Source of the DNA: Planctomycetota bacterium | GTDB taxonomy: Bacteria; Planctomycetota; Phycisphaerae; WQYP01 | Assembly (NCBI GenBank): GCA_021852245.1 | Contig: JAJZNY010000140.1 | Coordinates: 1-5,121 of the forward strand | Direction: 5' to 3' | DNA length: 5,121 bases | Shown: piece by piece, positions 1 through 5,121 of the stretch | Layout of the letters: every line of letters begins with the position of its first letter | Numbering within the stretch: the stretch's first letter is position 1 | Notes under the pieces: model-generated | What the model was told of the DNA's origin: nothing | Database searches by the model: none | What the model saw: the letters and a program-made list of their open reading frames with translations, nothing else | Translations under genes and position numbers: made by a program

Positions 1-1806
1 CGGATAACTGCCGGTGATCGGCAGAATGCACTCGAGGGCGCGGCGTGCCCGATCGGCATAACGCGATGTGCGTTGGATGTGATCAATATCGAGCATGGCA
101 CTGATAAGGACGGCTGAAGCGCTTGGAGCGGCATTATCAAGGTCTGCCCGCATTTGCTTGAGCGGACTTCCATGCAGATCAGCGGACGTGAAGAGTTCAC
201 CGGCGGTGCCGCCAAAGAGTTCCAACGCGCTGTCGATTATTCGTCCTGCCAGCGCCAGAGTCTGCTCCGAGTTCTGCGGGTTGTTTGCGACCCAATCCAT
301 CAGGCCACGTGCAAGGCAGGCGTAATCATCCAAAAAGCCGGGGCCGAGGGTATTGTTTCCGCATGTTCCACGCAAAACCGAACCGGTGGATGAGATCAGG
401 CGATTGTTGAGAGCGGAAAGCAGGCGTACGCCCGCATCGTAGAAGCGGCCGCCGTTTTCGAGTCGCACGGCATGAGAAAGCGCTGAGAGCATCAACGCGT
501 TCCACGCTGTAATAATTTTTTCATCGACAGCCGGTGCGGGACGTTGACGACGGACGGATTCGAGGCGGTTCATCAATTCCGGCCAGCGCGGATCAAACCA
601 GAGGTCGGCCCGCCCGCGCCCCTTTGCACCCAACTGCAGGACATGGGTTCCCTCCCAATTACCATGCGGGGAAATATCCAGGACGTGTCGGGCAAAATCA
701 AAAAGTTGCGGCTCATCGGCAAGGGCTTCCGTGAGTTGCAGCCAAGTCCACGTGTAATATCGCCCCTCATGGCCTTCGCTGTCGGCGTCCATCGAACTCC
801 ACAGCAATCCATCGGTGGACGACATATCCCGCAGCCAGAAATCGATGATCCGCTCGGCGGTCCAGGCATAATCACGCCGTTGCAACAGCAGGGCGGCACG
901 GGCGTATATTTGCGCCAGTTGTGCGTTGTCGTAGAGCATTTTCTCAAAGTGCGGCACATGCCAGCATTCATCGGTGCTGTAGCGTGAAAAGCCCCCGCCC
1001 ACCAGATCGTGAATTCCGCCCCACTGCATGGAGTCCAGCGTGAGGGTGAGCATCGGCCCGGCGCGCCGGATTCGGTCCGTGATGGCCGGTGGAAAATCCG
1101 ATGTGCCGGAAGCCGACATCTCCAGCAGTTGAGTCCAGAGAAGAAGTATCTGGTGCGGTGGAAATTTCGGACGTCCACGGAAGCCTCCATGATCCGGATC
1201 AAAGCGTTTTTCCGCATCATCCAACACCGCGGTCGGTAATTCGGACGGCTCGATATGATGGTGAATGGAGGTGTGGCGGATCGCCTGTTCCAAGGCGTGC
1301 CAAATTTCATCCGCCTGCTCCAGCACCGCTCGACGATTATTCCTCCACGCGGTCGATATGGCGTCCATCAACCGTGGAAATCCAGGCCGCCCCTGTAAAT
1401 CCTGCGGAGGAAAATAGGTTCCGGCATAAAACGGCTTGAGTTCCGGGGTCAGCCAGACACTCATCGGCCATCCGCCGGAACCGGATAATAACTGGGTTGC
1501 GAGCATATACGCTTCATCAATATCGGGGCGTTCCTCGCGGTCAACTTTAATATTGACAAAGTTCGCATTCATCTGTTGTGCGATGGAGGCATTCTGAAAC
1601 ACCTCATGTTGCATGACATGGCACCAGTGGCATGCGGCATAGCCGACGGAAAGAAAAATGGGGACATCCCGCTGCACGGCCTCGGCGATCGCTTCGGAAT
1701 TCCATGGTCGCCAGTCAACAGGGTCGGCGGCGTGCTGACGCAGATAGGGACTGGCGGCATTTCTCAGTGAGTTCAATTCGGTCTTCATCTGATCTGGCAT
1801 GTGCAT
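1..1806 (-). CDS. YyaL/DUF255 family protein: thioredoxin-like domain plus six-hairpin (alpha/alpha toroid) domain, 3' end outside window
   Basis: Reading the minus strand from ATG at 1806 gives 602 codons without a stop, running off the left edge, so the C-terminus is missing (family members are usually about 650-750 residues). The N-terminal thioredoxin-like part (about residues 10-180) has the family's C59-H-W-C62 active-site pair, the D89-REERPD segment and the GGWPMSV / AGTYFPP region (111-134). The toroid part carries GGF..RPKFP (207-216), the signature LVGGGFSRYS...VPHFEKMLYDNAQ (268-296), DADSEG (340-345), DEKIITAWN (428-436) and FLDDYA (492-497). The family includes Bacillus YyaL and human SPATA20. 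Its reaction is not firmly known; a redox or sugar-related role is inferred from the folds. No signal peptide is seen, so it is probably cytoplasmic. ATG 1806 is preferred because GAG lies 6 bases upstream; in-frame ATG 1800 is the alternative, and a stop at 1857-1855 limits extension. It is divergent from the LOG gene. Confidence 0.93.
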   Translation of the reverse strand, partial: MHMPDQMKTELNSLRNAASPYLRQHAADPVDWRPWNSEAIAEAVQRDVPIFLSVGYAACHWCHVMQHEVFQNASIAQQMNANFVNIKVDREERPDIDEAYMLATQLLSGSGGWPMSVWLTPELKPFYAGTYFPPQDLQGRPGFPRLMDAISTAWRNNRRAVLEQADEIWHALEQAIRHTSIHHHIEPSELPTAVLDDAEKRFDPDHGGFRGRPKFPPHQILLLWTQLLEMSASGTSDFPPAITDRIRRAGPMLTLTLDSMQWGGIHDLVGGGFSRYSTDECWHVPHFEKMLYDNAQLAQIYARAALLLQRRDYAWTAERIIDFWLRDMSSTDGLLWSSMDADSEGHEGRYYTWTWLQLTEALADEPQLFDFARHVLDISPHGNWEGTHVLQLGAKGRGRADLWFDPRWPELMNRLESVRRQRPAPAVDEKIITAWNALMLSALSHAVRLENGGRFYDAGVRLLSALNNRLISSTGSVLRGTCGNNTLGPGFLDDYACLARGLMDWVANNPQNSEQTLALAGRIIDSALELFGGTAGELFTSADLHGSPLKQMRADLDNAAPSASAVLISAMLDIDHIQRTSRYADRARRALECILPITGSYP

Positions 1807-1862
1807 GATGGTCTCATCGCGGTCCGCCGGACTGGAAAATTGCCGACGTTTCAATCAGCACG

Positions 1863-1892
1863 GTTATAGCATATCTATGCGGAACGTGGGAA
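1863..1892 (-). promoter_or_regulatory. Putative sigma70-type promoter of the YyaL-family gene
   Basis: On the minus strand, TATAAC (1868-1863, five of six matches to TATAAT) lies 18 bases downstream of TTCCCA (1892-1887, four of six matches to TTGACA). Transcription would begin near 1856 and leave a leader of about 50 bases before ATG 1806. The call is consensus matching by eye in the divergent spacer. Confidence 0.4.
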
Positions 1893-1974
1893 ATGACGGC
1901 CCTTGCTGCCACCGGGCACAGGAGCCGCATTGCCACGTCCGCTAATGTTGCGGGCGAAAAACGCCGACTTAGTT

Positions 1975-1980
1975 TATACA
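1975..1980 (+). promoter_or_regulatory. Possible -10 element upstream of the LOG gene
   Basis: TATACA at 1975-1980 resembles a -10 hexamer and would place a transcription start about 20 bases before ATG 2007. No good -35 hexamer lies 16-18 bases upstream; TTGCGG at 1948-1953 is 21 bases away, so the site is weak. A second option further up is TTGCCG (1840-1845) with TTATAG (1864-1869). Confidence 0.25.
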
Positions 1981-2006
1981 ATGCTGGTTGGAAAGGCGGA
2001 CAGCGC

Positions 2007-2855
2007 ATGGCAACACTCTACGAACATGAATTTAACCAGGGTGATCCGACCGCGCGCGACATGTGGCGGGTTTTCCGGATCATGGCGGAGTTTGTCGAGG
2101 GGTTTGAGCAGCTTTCAGATCTCGGAGCGGCGGTAACCATATTCGGTTCGGCCCGCACGCCGCGCCACGATCCGCTTTACAAAAAGGCGCGCGTATTGGC
2201 TGCCTTGTTGGCTCGTAAGCAATTTGCCATTATTACCGGAGGCGGGCCGGGCATCATGGAGGCGGCTAATTCGGGTGCGAAGGATGCGGGCGGCGTATCC
2301 GTCGGGCTCAACATCAGCCTGCCACATGAACAGAGTGCCAATCCATACCAGACCATTGCCGTTAATCACCACTACTTCTTCGTCCGCAAGACCATGTTCG
2401 TGAAATACAGCCATGCGATTGTCTGTTTCCCCGGTGGCTACGGCACGATGGATGAATTTTTTGAACTCCTCACGCTGATTCAAACCATGAAGATTGATCC
2501 GCGCCCGGTGGTATTGATCGGTAAATCCTACTGGAAGGGGTTGATCCGCTGGCTGCGCGGAACCATGCTGAACCAATACAAAAACATTTCGGCTGAGGAT
2601 CTGCGAATTTTTCGTCTGACCGACGATCCGCATGAAGCCTGTGACATGATTACGCAGGCCGAGACAGGCCGCTGTTACTATCCCCCATCGAGCGGCTTTT
2701 CCGGAATTTCGCGGAGTCGCCAGCTTTCTCCCGAGGGCACACGATTCGGTGTGGCGCCGAAAATCAGCAATGAGATGATCGAACAGCCCGCCCTGCCGGA
2801 GGGAAATAATACTGACACCAGACGGGTCAAAGCCGGACGCCGGCGCCGCAGATAA
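2007..2855 (+). CDS. LOG-family (TIGR00730-type) nucleoside 5'-monophosphate phosphoribohydrolase
   Basis: The 282-residue product is a Rossmann-fold LOG protein. Family members cleave the N-glycosidic bond of nucleotide monophosphates (cytokinin ribotides in plants, AMP-like substrates in bacteria), giving free base and ribose 5-phosphate in the cytoplasm. Visible motifs are VTIFGSAR (43-50, first beta strand and loop), GGGPGIMEAA (78-87), the R127-K128 pair in FFVRKTMF, and the catalytic/phosphate motif PGGYGTMDE (142-150). An N-terminal helical stretch of about 40 residues precedes the core. A tail of about 60 residues follows it, ending in a basic cluster (RRVKAGRRRRR). The frame is open back to ATG 1893, but ATG 2007 has an AAAGGCGG ribosome binding site in front and a TATACA element at 1975, and the extra 38 residues look unlike the family. 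The exact substrate cannot be read from sequence. It seems monocistronic: a 137-base gap follows. Confidence 0.9.
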   Translation: MATLYEHEFNQGDPTARDMWRVFRIMAEFVEGFEQLSDLGAAVTIFGSARTPRHDPLYKKARVLAALLARKQFAIITGGGPGIMEAANSGAKDAGGVSVGLNISLPHEQSANPYQTIAVNHHYFFVRKTMFVKYSHAIVCFPGGYGTMDEFFELLTLIQTMKIDPRPVVLIGKSYWKGLIRWLRGTMLNQYKNISAEDLRIFRLTDDPHEACDMITQAETGRCYYPPSSGFSGISRSRQLSPEGTRFGVAPKISNEMIEQPALPEGNNTDTRRVKAGRRRRR

Positions 2856-2904
2856 GCCAGCACCATCTTCCAGCCTCGGCCATTGCATTGAGCCGTTCGC
2901 GCGG

Positions 2905-2938
2905 CATTCATGTTCTTTTCATGCTCTCACCGTAGGCT
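2905..2938 (+). promoter_or_regulatory. Pho-box-like direct repeat and -10 region of the amidase gene
   Basis: Two 7-base units, CATTCAT (2905-2911) and TTTTCAT (2916-2922), start 11 bases apart. Each matches five of seven positions of the E. coli PhoB half-site CTGTCAT. TAGGCT (2933-2938, weak -10 match) begins after a 10-base gap, the distance typical of Pho promoters, where the box replaces the -35 element. The same layout recurs before the histidine-rich gene. The repeats are seen in the sequence; binding by an OmpR/PhoB-type regulator is inference. Confidence 0.4.
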
Positions 2939-2992
2939 GAGTATCAGCATGCAGGATTCGTCCGTCATGCCTGATGCGAAAGGAGATTCATG

Positions 2993-3718
2993 ATGATCCG
3001 CCCGCTGCCCCTGATGATCGCGCTGCTCGCGACCGTTGCGATGGGATGCCCGTTGCCCCGAGAAGGCGAACACGCCGATTTCGGCGTTAAGTCGCAAGCG
3101 ATTTTGAATCGCGACGCTACCATGTCAGTACTGCAATCAGCACCCGCAAAACTTCGCAATAAGCGGCCGATCGTCATCGATCCGGGGCATGGAGGGAGTG
3201 ATCCGGGCACCCATGGCCGCAATGGAGTAGATGAAAAAACGGTGACCTTGGCGGTCGGCCGCGATCTGGTTCCGTTGCTGCGAAAGGCTCGAATCCGGTT
3301 TATTCTCACCCGTGACCGGGATAAGTATGTAAGTCTTCAGCACCGGGTAGCAGTCGCTAACCAGGTACACGCTGCATTGTTTGTGAGCCTCCACTGCGAC
3401 GAATACAGCCATCACAGCATGCACGGCTTCACGGTGATCTATGCGCAGGGCGCGTCCACCGATTCTCGATTGGCGGCCAGACTCATCGCCGCCGGCCTCA
3501 AGCATGAACACTTCTTCTGTCACGACGTGAGAGCGGAAGTCCGGCATCTGTATGTGTTGGACAATACGACGTGCCCTGCGGTGCTGGTGGAAATGGGATT
3601 CATGAGTGACCCACGCGATCTGAAGTACCTCTGCTCGCACGGGGGTCAGGTACGGCTGGCGAAGGGAATCGCGCGGGGCATTGCTGCTTATCTGCACGCA
3701 ACGCCTCGGGCTGAATAA
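2993..3718 (+). CDS. Exported N-acetylmuramoyl-L-alanine amidase (Amidase_3 / AmiC type), possible lipoprotein
   Basis: The 241-residue product is a zinc amidase that would cut the bond between N-acetylmuramic acid and the L-alanine of the stem peptide in peptidoglycan. The catalytic domain covers about residues 58-236. Zinc ligands are H66 in DPGHGGSDPG, E81 in DEKTV and H134 in FVSLHCDE; the catalytic glutamate is E200 in LVEMGFMSD. LTRDRD (105-110) and HRVAVAN (117-123) also fit the family. Residues 1-19 form a signal peptide (IRPLPLMIALLATVAMGC). C19 after AMG could be lipidated, but the lipobox is poor (A at -3, M at -2), so signal peptidase I cleavage is also possible. A linker of about 35 residues precedes the domain, and no AMIN or SPOR targeting domain is present. 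AGGAG at 2981-2985 is 7 bases from ATG 2993 and 4 bases from ATG 2990; the second is chosen on spacing. Four further cysteines (135, 176, 194, 214) are unusual for a small amidase. Confidence 0.92.
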   Translation: MIRPLPLMIALLATVAMGCPLPREGEHADFGVKSQAILNRDATMSVLQSAPAKLRNKRPIVIDPGHGGSDPGTHGRNGVDEKTVTLAVGRDLVPLLRKARIRFILTRDRDKYVSLQHRVAVANQVHAALFVSLHCDEYSHHSMHGFTVIYAQGASTDSRLAARLIAAGLKHEHFFCHDVRAEVRHLYVLDNTTCPAVLVEMGFMSDPRDLKYLCSHGGQVRLAKGIARGIAAYLHATPRAE

Positions 3719-3720
3719 AT

Positions 3721-3754
3721 CTTTCATATGGCTTTCATGTTGGGCGATTACGAT
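3721..3754 (+). promoter_or_regulatory. Pho-box-like direct repeat and -10 region of the histidine-rich gene
   Basis: CTTTCAT occurs at 3721-3727 (the first C is position 3721) and again at 3732-3738, exactly 11 bases apart. Each copy matches six of seven positions of the PhoB half-site CTGTCAT. After 10 bases follows TACGAT (3749-3754, four of six matches to TATAAT). A start near 3761 would leave a leader of about 54 bases. The box begins only three bases after the amidase stop codon, so the histidine-rich gene probably has its own promoter rather than depending on read-through. Which protein binds here is inferred, not seen. Confidence 0.5.
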
Positions 3755-3776
3755 GCGGATCATGGGTTTCGGGTGT

Positions 3777-3800
3777 TCCGAGGCCCCTTTGGACATTTTT
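3777..3800 (+). terminator. Hairpin with T5 tract in the leader of the histidine-rich gene (weak terminator or attenuator)
   Basis: TCCGAGG (3777-3783) can pair with CCTTTGGA-side bases up to 3793, giving seven pairs, two of them G-U, around a CCC loop. TTTTT follows at 3796-3800 and the Shine-Dalgarno AAGGAG begins immediately at 3801. It could terminate the amidase transcript, attenuate the histidine-rich transcript, or be chance; the stem is short and partly wobble-paired. Confidence 0.35.
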
Positions 3801-3814
3801 AAGGAGTTATTTCC

Positions 3815-4297
3815 ATGCAACACATCTTTCCCAAACTTCTCGTGGCGGCCGGCATCCTGACGGGCGGTCTGGCGTCAACTTCCATGGCAAGCATGCAACC
3901 CACGCTGCCCGGGAATGTGAGTCGAATGATGCAGTCTCCGTCGCCGCAGCTGGGGGCAGTCACAAGCTACCGTTACCTTCAACAGCTTGACGGTTTGGCC
4001 GGAAGCCAGCTCGCCAATTCAACTTGGGCTTACGTGTCCCCGGGACGGCACGGCACCATGAGATTCGATAGTGACGGTGATCATGAGCATGGCGATCATG
4101 ATGGCGATCACGAGCACGAACACGGTGATCATCACGACCATGAACATGAGCATGGTGACCATCATGGCGATCACGAGCACGAGCACGGTGATCATCACGA
4201 CCATGAGCATGAGCATGGTGACCATCATGGCGATCACGAGCACGAGCACGGTGATCATCACGACCATGAACATGAGCATGATGGTGACGGAAATTGA
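3815..4297 (+). CDS. Secreted histidine/aspartate/glutamate-rich repeat protein, putative metal binder
   Basis: I do not recognise a named family for this 160-residue protein. Residues 1-25 form a signal peptide (K7, hydrophobic LLVAAGILTGGLA, then STSMA-S as a likely signal peptidase I site), so the protein is exported. Residues 27-84 are a short, uncharged-to-polar region with no motif I know. Residues 85-160 contain almost only H, D, E and G: 31 histidines, no cysteine, no lysine or arginine. Within it, residues 97-155 are 2.8 copies of a 21-residue unit of GDHEHEH, GDHH, DHEHEH and GDHH blocks. Such tails are known to bind Zn, Ni, Co or Cu in other proteins; storage, buffering or delivery of metal in the envelope is inferred. 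ATG 3815 has AAGGAG 8 bases upstream. The gene follows the amidase by 96 bases and has its own Pho-box-like promoter and a terminator at 4330-4370. Confidence 0.85.
   Translation: MQHIFPKLLVAAGILTGGLASTSMASMQPTLPGNVSRMMQSPSPQLGAVTSYRYLQQLDGLAGSQLANSTWAYVSPGRHGTMRFDSDGDHEHGDHDGDHEHEHGDHHDHEHEHGDHHGDHEHEHGDHHDHEHEHGDHHGDHEHEHGDHHDHEHEHDGDGN
4103..4279 (+). repeat. In-frame 63-base tandem repeat, 2.8 copies, coding for the His-rich tail
   Basis: Copies span 4103-4165, 4166-4228 and 4229-4279 (the last is 51 bases). They differ only at GAA/GAG codons: copy 1 has GAA at 4118 and 4142, copy 2 has GAG at both equivalent sites, and copy 3 has GAG then GAA. All differences are synonymous. Each unit is itself two related halves of about 30-33 bases, and a degenerate partial unit lies upstream at about 4076-4102. 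GATC occurs twice per full unit. The near identity points to recent expansion by slippage or unequal exchange. Confidence 0.95.
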
Positions 4298-4329
4298 ACC
4301 TGAAAACCGAAGCGGTAAACACTCCCTAC

Positions 4330-4370
4330 GCCGCGCTGATCCTCCCTCAGGACGGCGCGGCCCCTTTTTC
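4330..4370 (+). terminator. Intrinsic terminator after the histidine-rich gene
   Basis: GCCGCGC (4330-4336) pairs perfectly with GCGCGGC (4355-4361). A smaller inner stem of TCCT with AGGA lies between them, and CCC then TTTTT (4365-4369) follow. It lies 33 bases after the stop codon at 4295-4297 and separates this gene from the response regulator. Confidence 0.8.
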
Positions 4371-4382
4371 TGTGCGTACTGT

Positions 4383-4409
4383 TAGACTGTTCCCTGCATG
4401 GAGTAGAAT
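4383..4409 (+). promoter_or_regulatory. Putative promoter of the two-component operon
   Basis: TAGAAT at 4404-4409 matches TATAAT in five of six positions. The best -35 candidate is TAGACT (4383-4388, four of six), with a short 15-base spacer. Transcription would start near 4416, leaving about 20 bases before GTG 4437. No TTCAT repeat pair is seen here, so autoregulation through that motif is not evident. Confidence 0.35.
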
Positions 4410-4436
4410 CCTTTATTGATTGGGTGGATTTGGCAC

Positions 4437-5111
4437 GTGCGCATCTTACTGGTTGAAGATTTCCGACCCCTTCGAACATCGATAGCACAGGCGCTGCGCG
4501 AAGCGGGGTACGTCGTGGACGAAGCTGGCGACGGACGCATCGCCATGTGGTCGCTCGGCAGCCGACACATCGATGTCGTGGTTTTGGACATCATGTTGCC
4601 GAGTGTTGACGGTTATGAGGTGCTCAAAAAAGCGCAGAGTCAGCCCAATCCGCCGGCAGTGCTGATGCTGACCGCCAAGGATACACTTGAGGACCGGGTC
4701 AGAGGACTGGATGCGGGTGCCGATGACTATCTCATAAAGCCCTTTGCATTGGAGGAATTGATGGCGCGAATCCGGACGCTGATCCGACGCCGCTATCGGG
4801 TTGATTCCGCGGTCCTGAAGATTGGCCCGTTGACACTGGATATCAGCGCCCGGCGGGTATACCGAGGAGAGACGGAGGTTGTCCTGAGCGCCAGTGAATA
4901 TGCCATTTTCGAATATCTCGCTCTGCGGCGGGGGCAGGTGGTATCGCGGGCTGACATCTGGGATCACACGCATGGCGGCGATTCGCCACCAGAAAGCAAT
5001 GTGGTGGACGTGTTCATCAAACTGCTTCGGAAAAAAATTGATTCGGCCGCAGGATGCCGGATGATCCATACGCGTCGAGGTCTTGGTTATGTGCTGGTGG
5101 CGCCAGAATGA
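4437..5111 (+). CDS. OmpR/PhoB-family two-component response regulator
   Basis: The 224-residue product has a receiver domain (about 1-118) and a winged-helix DNA-binding domain (about 126-222). Receiver residues are E7-D8 in the acidic pocket, phosphoacceptor D51 in VVLDIMLPSVDG, T79 in LMLTAKD and K101 in YLIKPF. The effector domain shows LTLD, LSASEYAIFEYLALRRGQVVSR, the recognition-helix region SNVVDVFIKLLRKKID and the wing motif IHTRRGLGYVL. Such proteins bind direct repeats of about 10-11 bases as dimers after phosphorylation. GTG 4437 is chosen because it gives the classic VRILLVED beginning; the frame also opens at TTG 4416, but that lies at the probable transcription start and adds seven atypical residues. 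The stop overlaps the next start as ATGA, indicating translational coupling with a kinase. Its signal is not readable from this window; it is a candidate to bind the TTCAT repeats at 2905 and 3721. Confidence 0.93.
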   Translation: MRILLVEDFRPLRTSIAQALREAGYVVDEAGDGRIAMWSLGSRHIDVVVLDIMLPSVDGYEVLKKAQSQPNPPAVLMLTAKDTLEDRVRGLDAGADDYLIKPFALEELMARIRTLIRRRYRVDSAVLKIGPLTLDISARRVYRGETEVVLSASEYAIFEYLALRRGQVVSRADIWDHTHGGDSPPESNVVDVFIKLLRKKIDSAAGCRMIHTRRGLGYVLVAPE

Positions 5112-5121
5112 AATACTCATT
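5108..5121 (+). CDS. Start of the downstream gene, probably the partner sensor histidine kinase (truncated by window end)
   Basis: ATG at 5108-5110 overlaps the regulator's TGA stop as ATGA and is followed by codons for K, Y and S before the window ends. The four-base overlap after an OmpR-type regulator is the usual arrangement of a regulator-kinase operon. The identity rests on that context alone; no kinase sequence is visible. Confidence 0.55.

Noticed and set aside
573..1310. A 245-codon minus-strand open frame inside the left region.
   Set aside because: It is a different frame of the YyaL-family gene. Its translation has no family motifs and is rich in Arg, Pro, Cys and Trp, whereas the overlapping frame carries all the conserved motifs.
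2115..2888. A 257-codon minus-strand open frame opposite the LOG gene.
   Set aside because: It is antisense to a frame with clear LOG motifs, and its own translation shows no recognisable domain.
2856..2904. A terminator after the LOG gene, from GC-rich inverted segments such as GCCG...CGGC at 2892-2905.
   Set aside because: The stems are only about four pairs long and no T tract follows, so an intrinsic terminator is not supported.
3137..3823. A 228-codon minus-strand open frame opposite the amidase gene.
   Set aside because: It is the antisense shadow of the zinc-amidase frame, starts inside the next gene and has no motif of its own.
4019..4279. Minus-strand open frame across the histidine-rich repeat, encoding a strongly hydrophobic Met/Val/Ile/Leu polypeptide that looks like membrane segments.
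   Set aside because: It is the mirror of the sense strand: CAT/CAC, GAT/GAC and GAA/GAG codons read backwards give Met/Val, Ile/Val and Leu/Phe. No ribosome binding site or promoter was recognised, and the sense frame has signal peptide, SD and terminator.
4071..4297. A CRISPR-like or regulatory repeat array.
   Set aside because: The repeats are contiguous without unique spacers, keep the reading frame and differ only by silent changes, so they are a coding tandem repeat.
4416..4436. TTG at 4416 as the start of the response regulator.
   Set aside because: It falls at the predicted transcription start, leaves no room for a ribosome binding site and adds seven residues before the canonical VRILLVED beginning; GTG 4437 fits better.

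Overview
The window is a moderately GC-rich bacterial chromosomal segment with compact, ordinary housekeeping and envelope genes. No phage, insertion sequence, CRISPR array, rRNA or tRNA is visible. The wording of the response-regulator DNA-binding domain and the mix of a YyaL-type protein, a long LOG protein and an exported amidase reminded me of Planctomycetota or related phyla. This is an impression only, not supported by any search.

Layout from left to right. Positions 1-1806 on the minus strand are one uninterrupted 602-codon reading frame that leaves the window at its left edge. It encodes a YyaL/DUF255 protein (thioredoxin-like domain plus an alpha/alpha-toroid domain). A 200-base divergent spacer (1807-2006) carries promoter-like sequences for both directions. 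Positions 2007-2855 on the plus strand encode a LOG-family nucleotide phosphoribohydrolase. Next come an exported zinc N-acetylmuramoyl-L-alanine amidase (2993-3718), a secreted histidine/aspartate/glutamate-rich protein built on a 63-base tandem repeat (3815-4297), and a strong intrinsic terminator (4330-4370). The right end holds an OmpR/PhoB-type response regulator (GTG start at 4437). Its stop codon overlaps, as ATGA, the start of a further gene, probably its sensor kinase, of which only 14 bases are in the window.

The most interesting signal is regulatory. The amidase gene and the histidine-rich gene are each preceded by a pair of direct repeats containing TTCAT, spaced exactly 11 bases apart. 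Each pair is followed 10 bases later by a T-A-n-n-n-T -10-like hexamer. This is the architecture of a Pho box or other OmpR/PhoB-family operator, and an OmpR/PhoB-family regulator gene lies just downstream. A testable reading is that the two-component system controls cell-wall remodelling (amidase) together with an exported metal-binding polypeptide. A hairpin plus T5 tract lies between the putative promoter and the ribosome binding site of the histidine-rich gene and could add a second, leader-based control.
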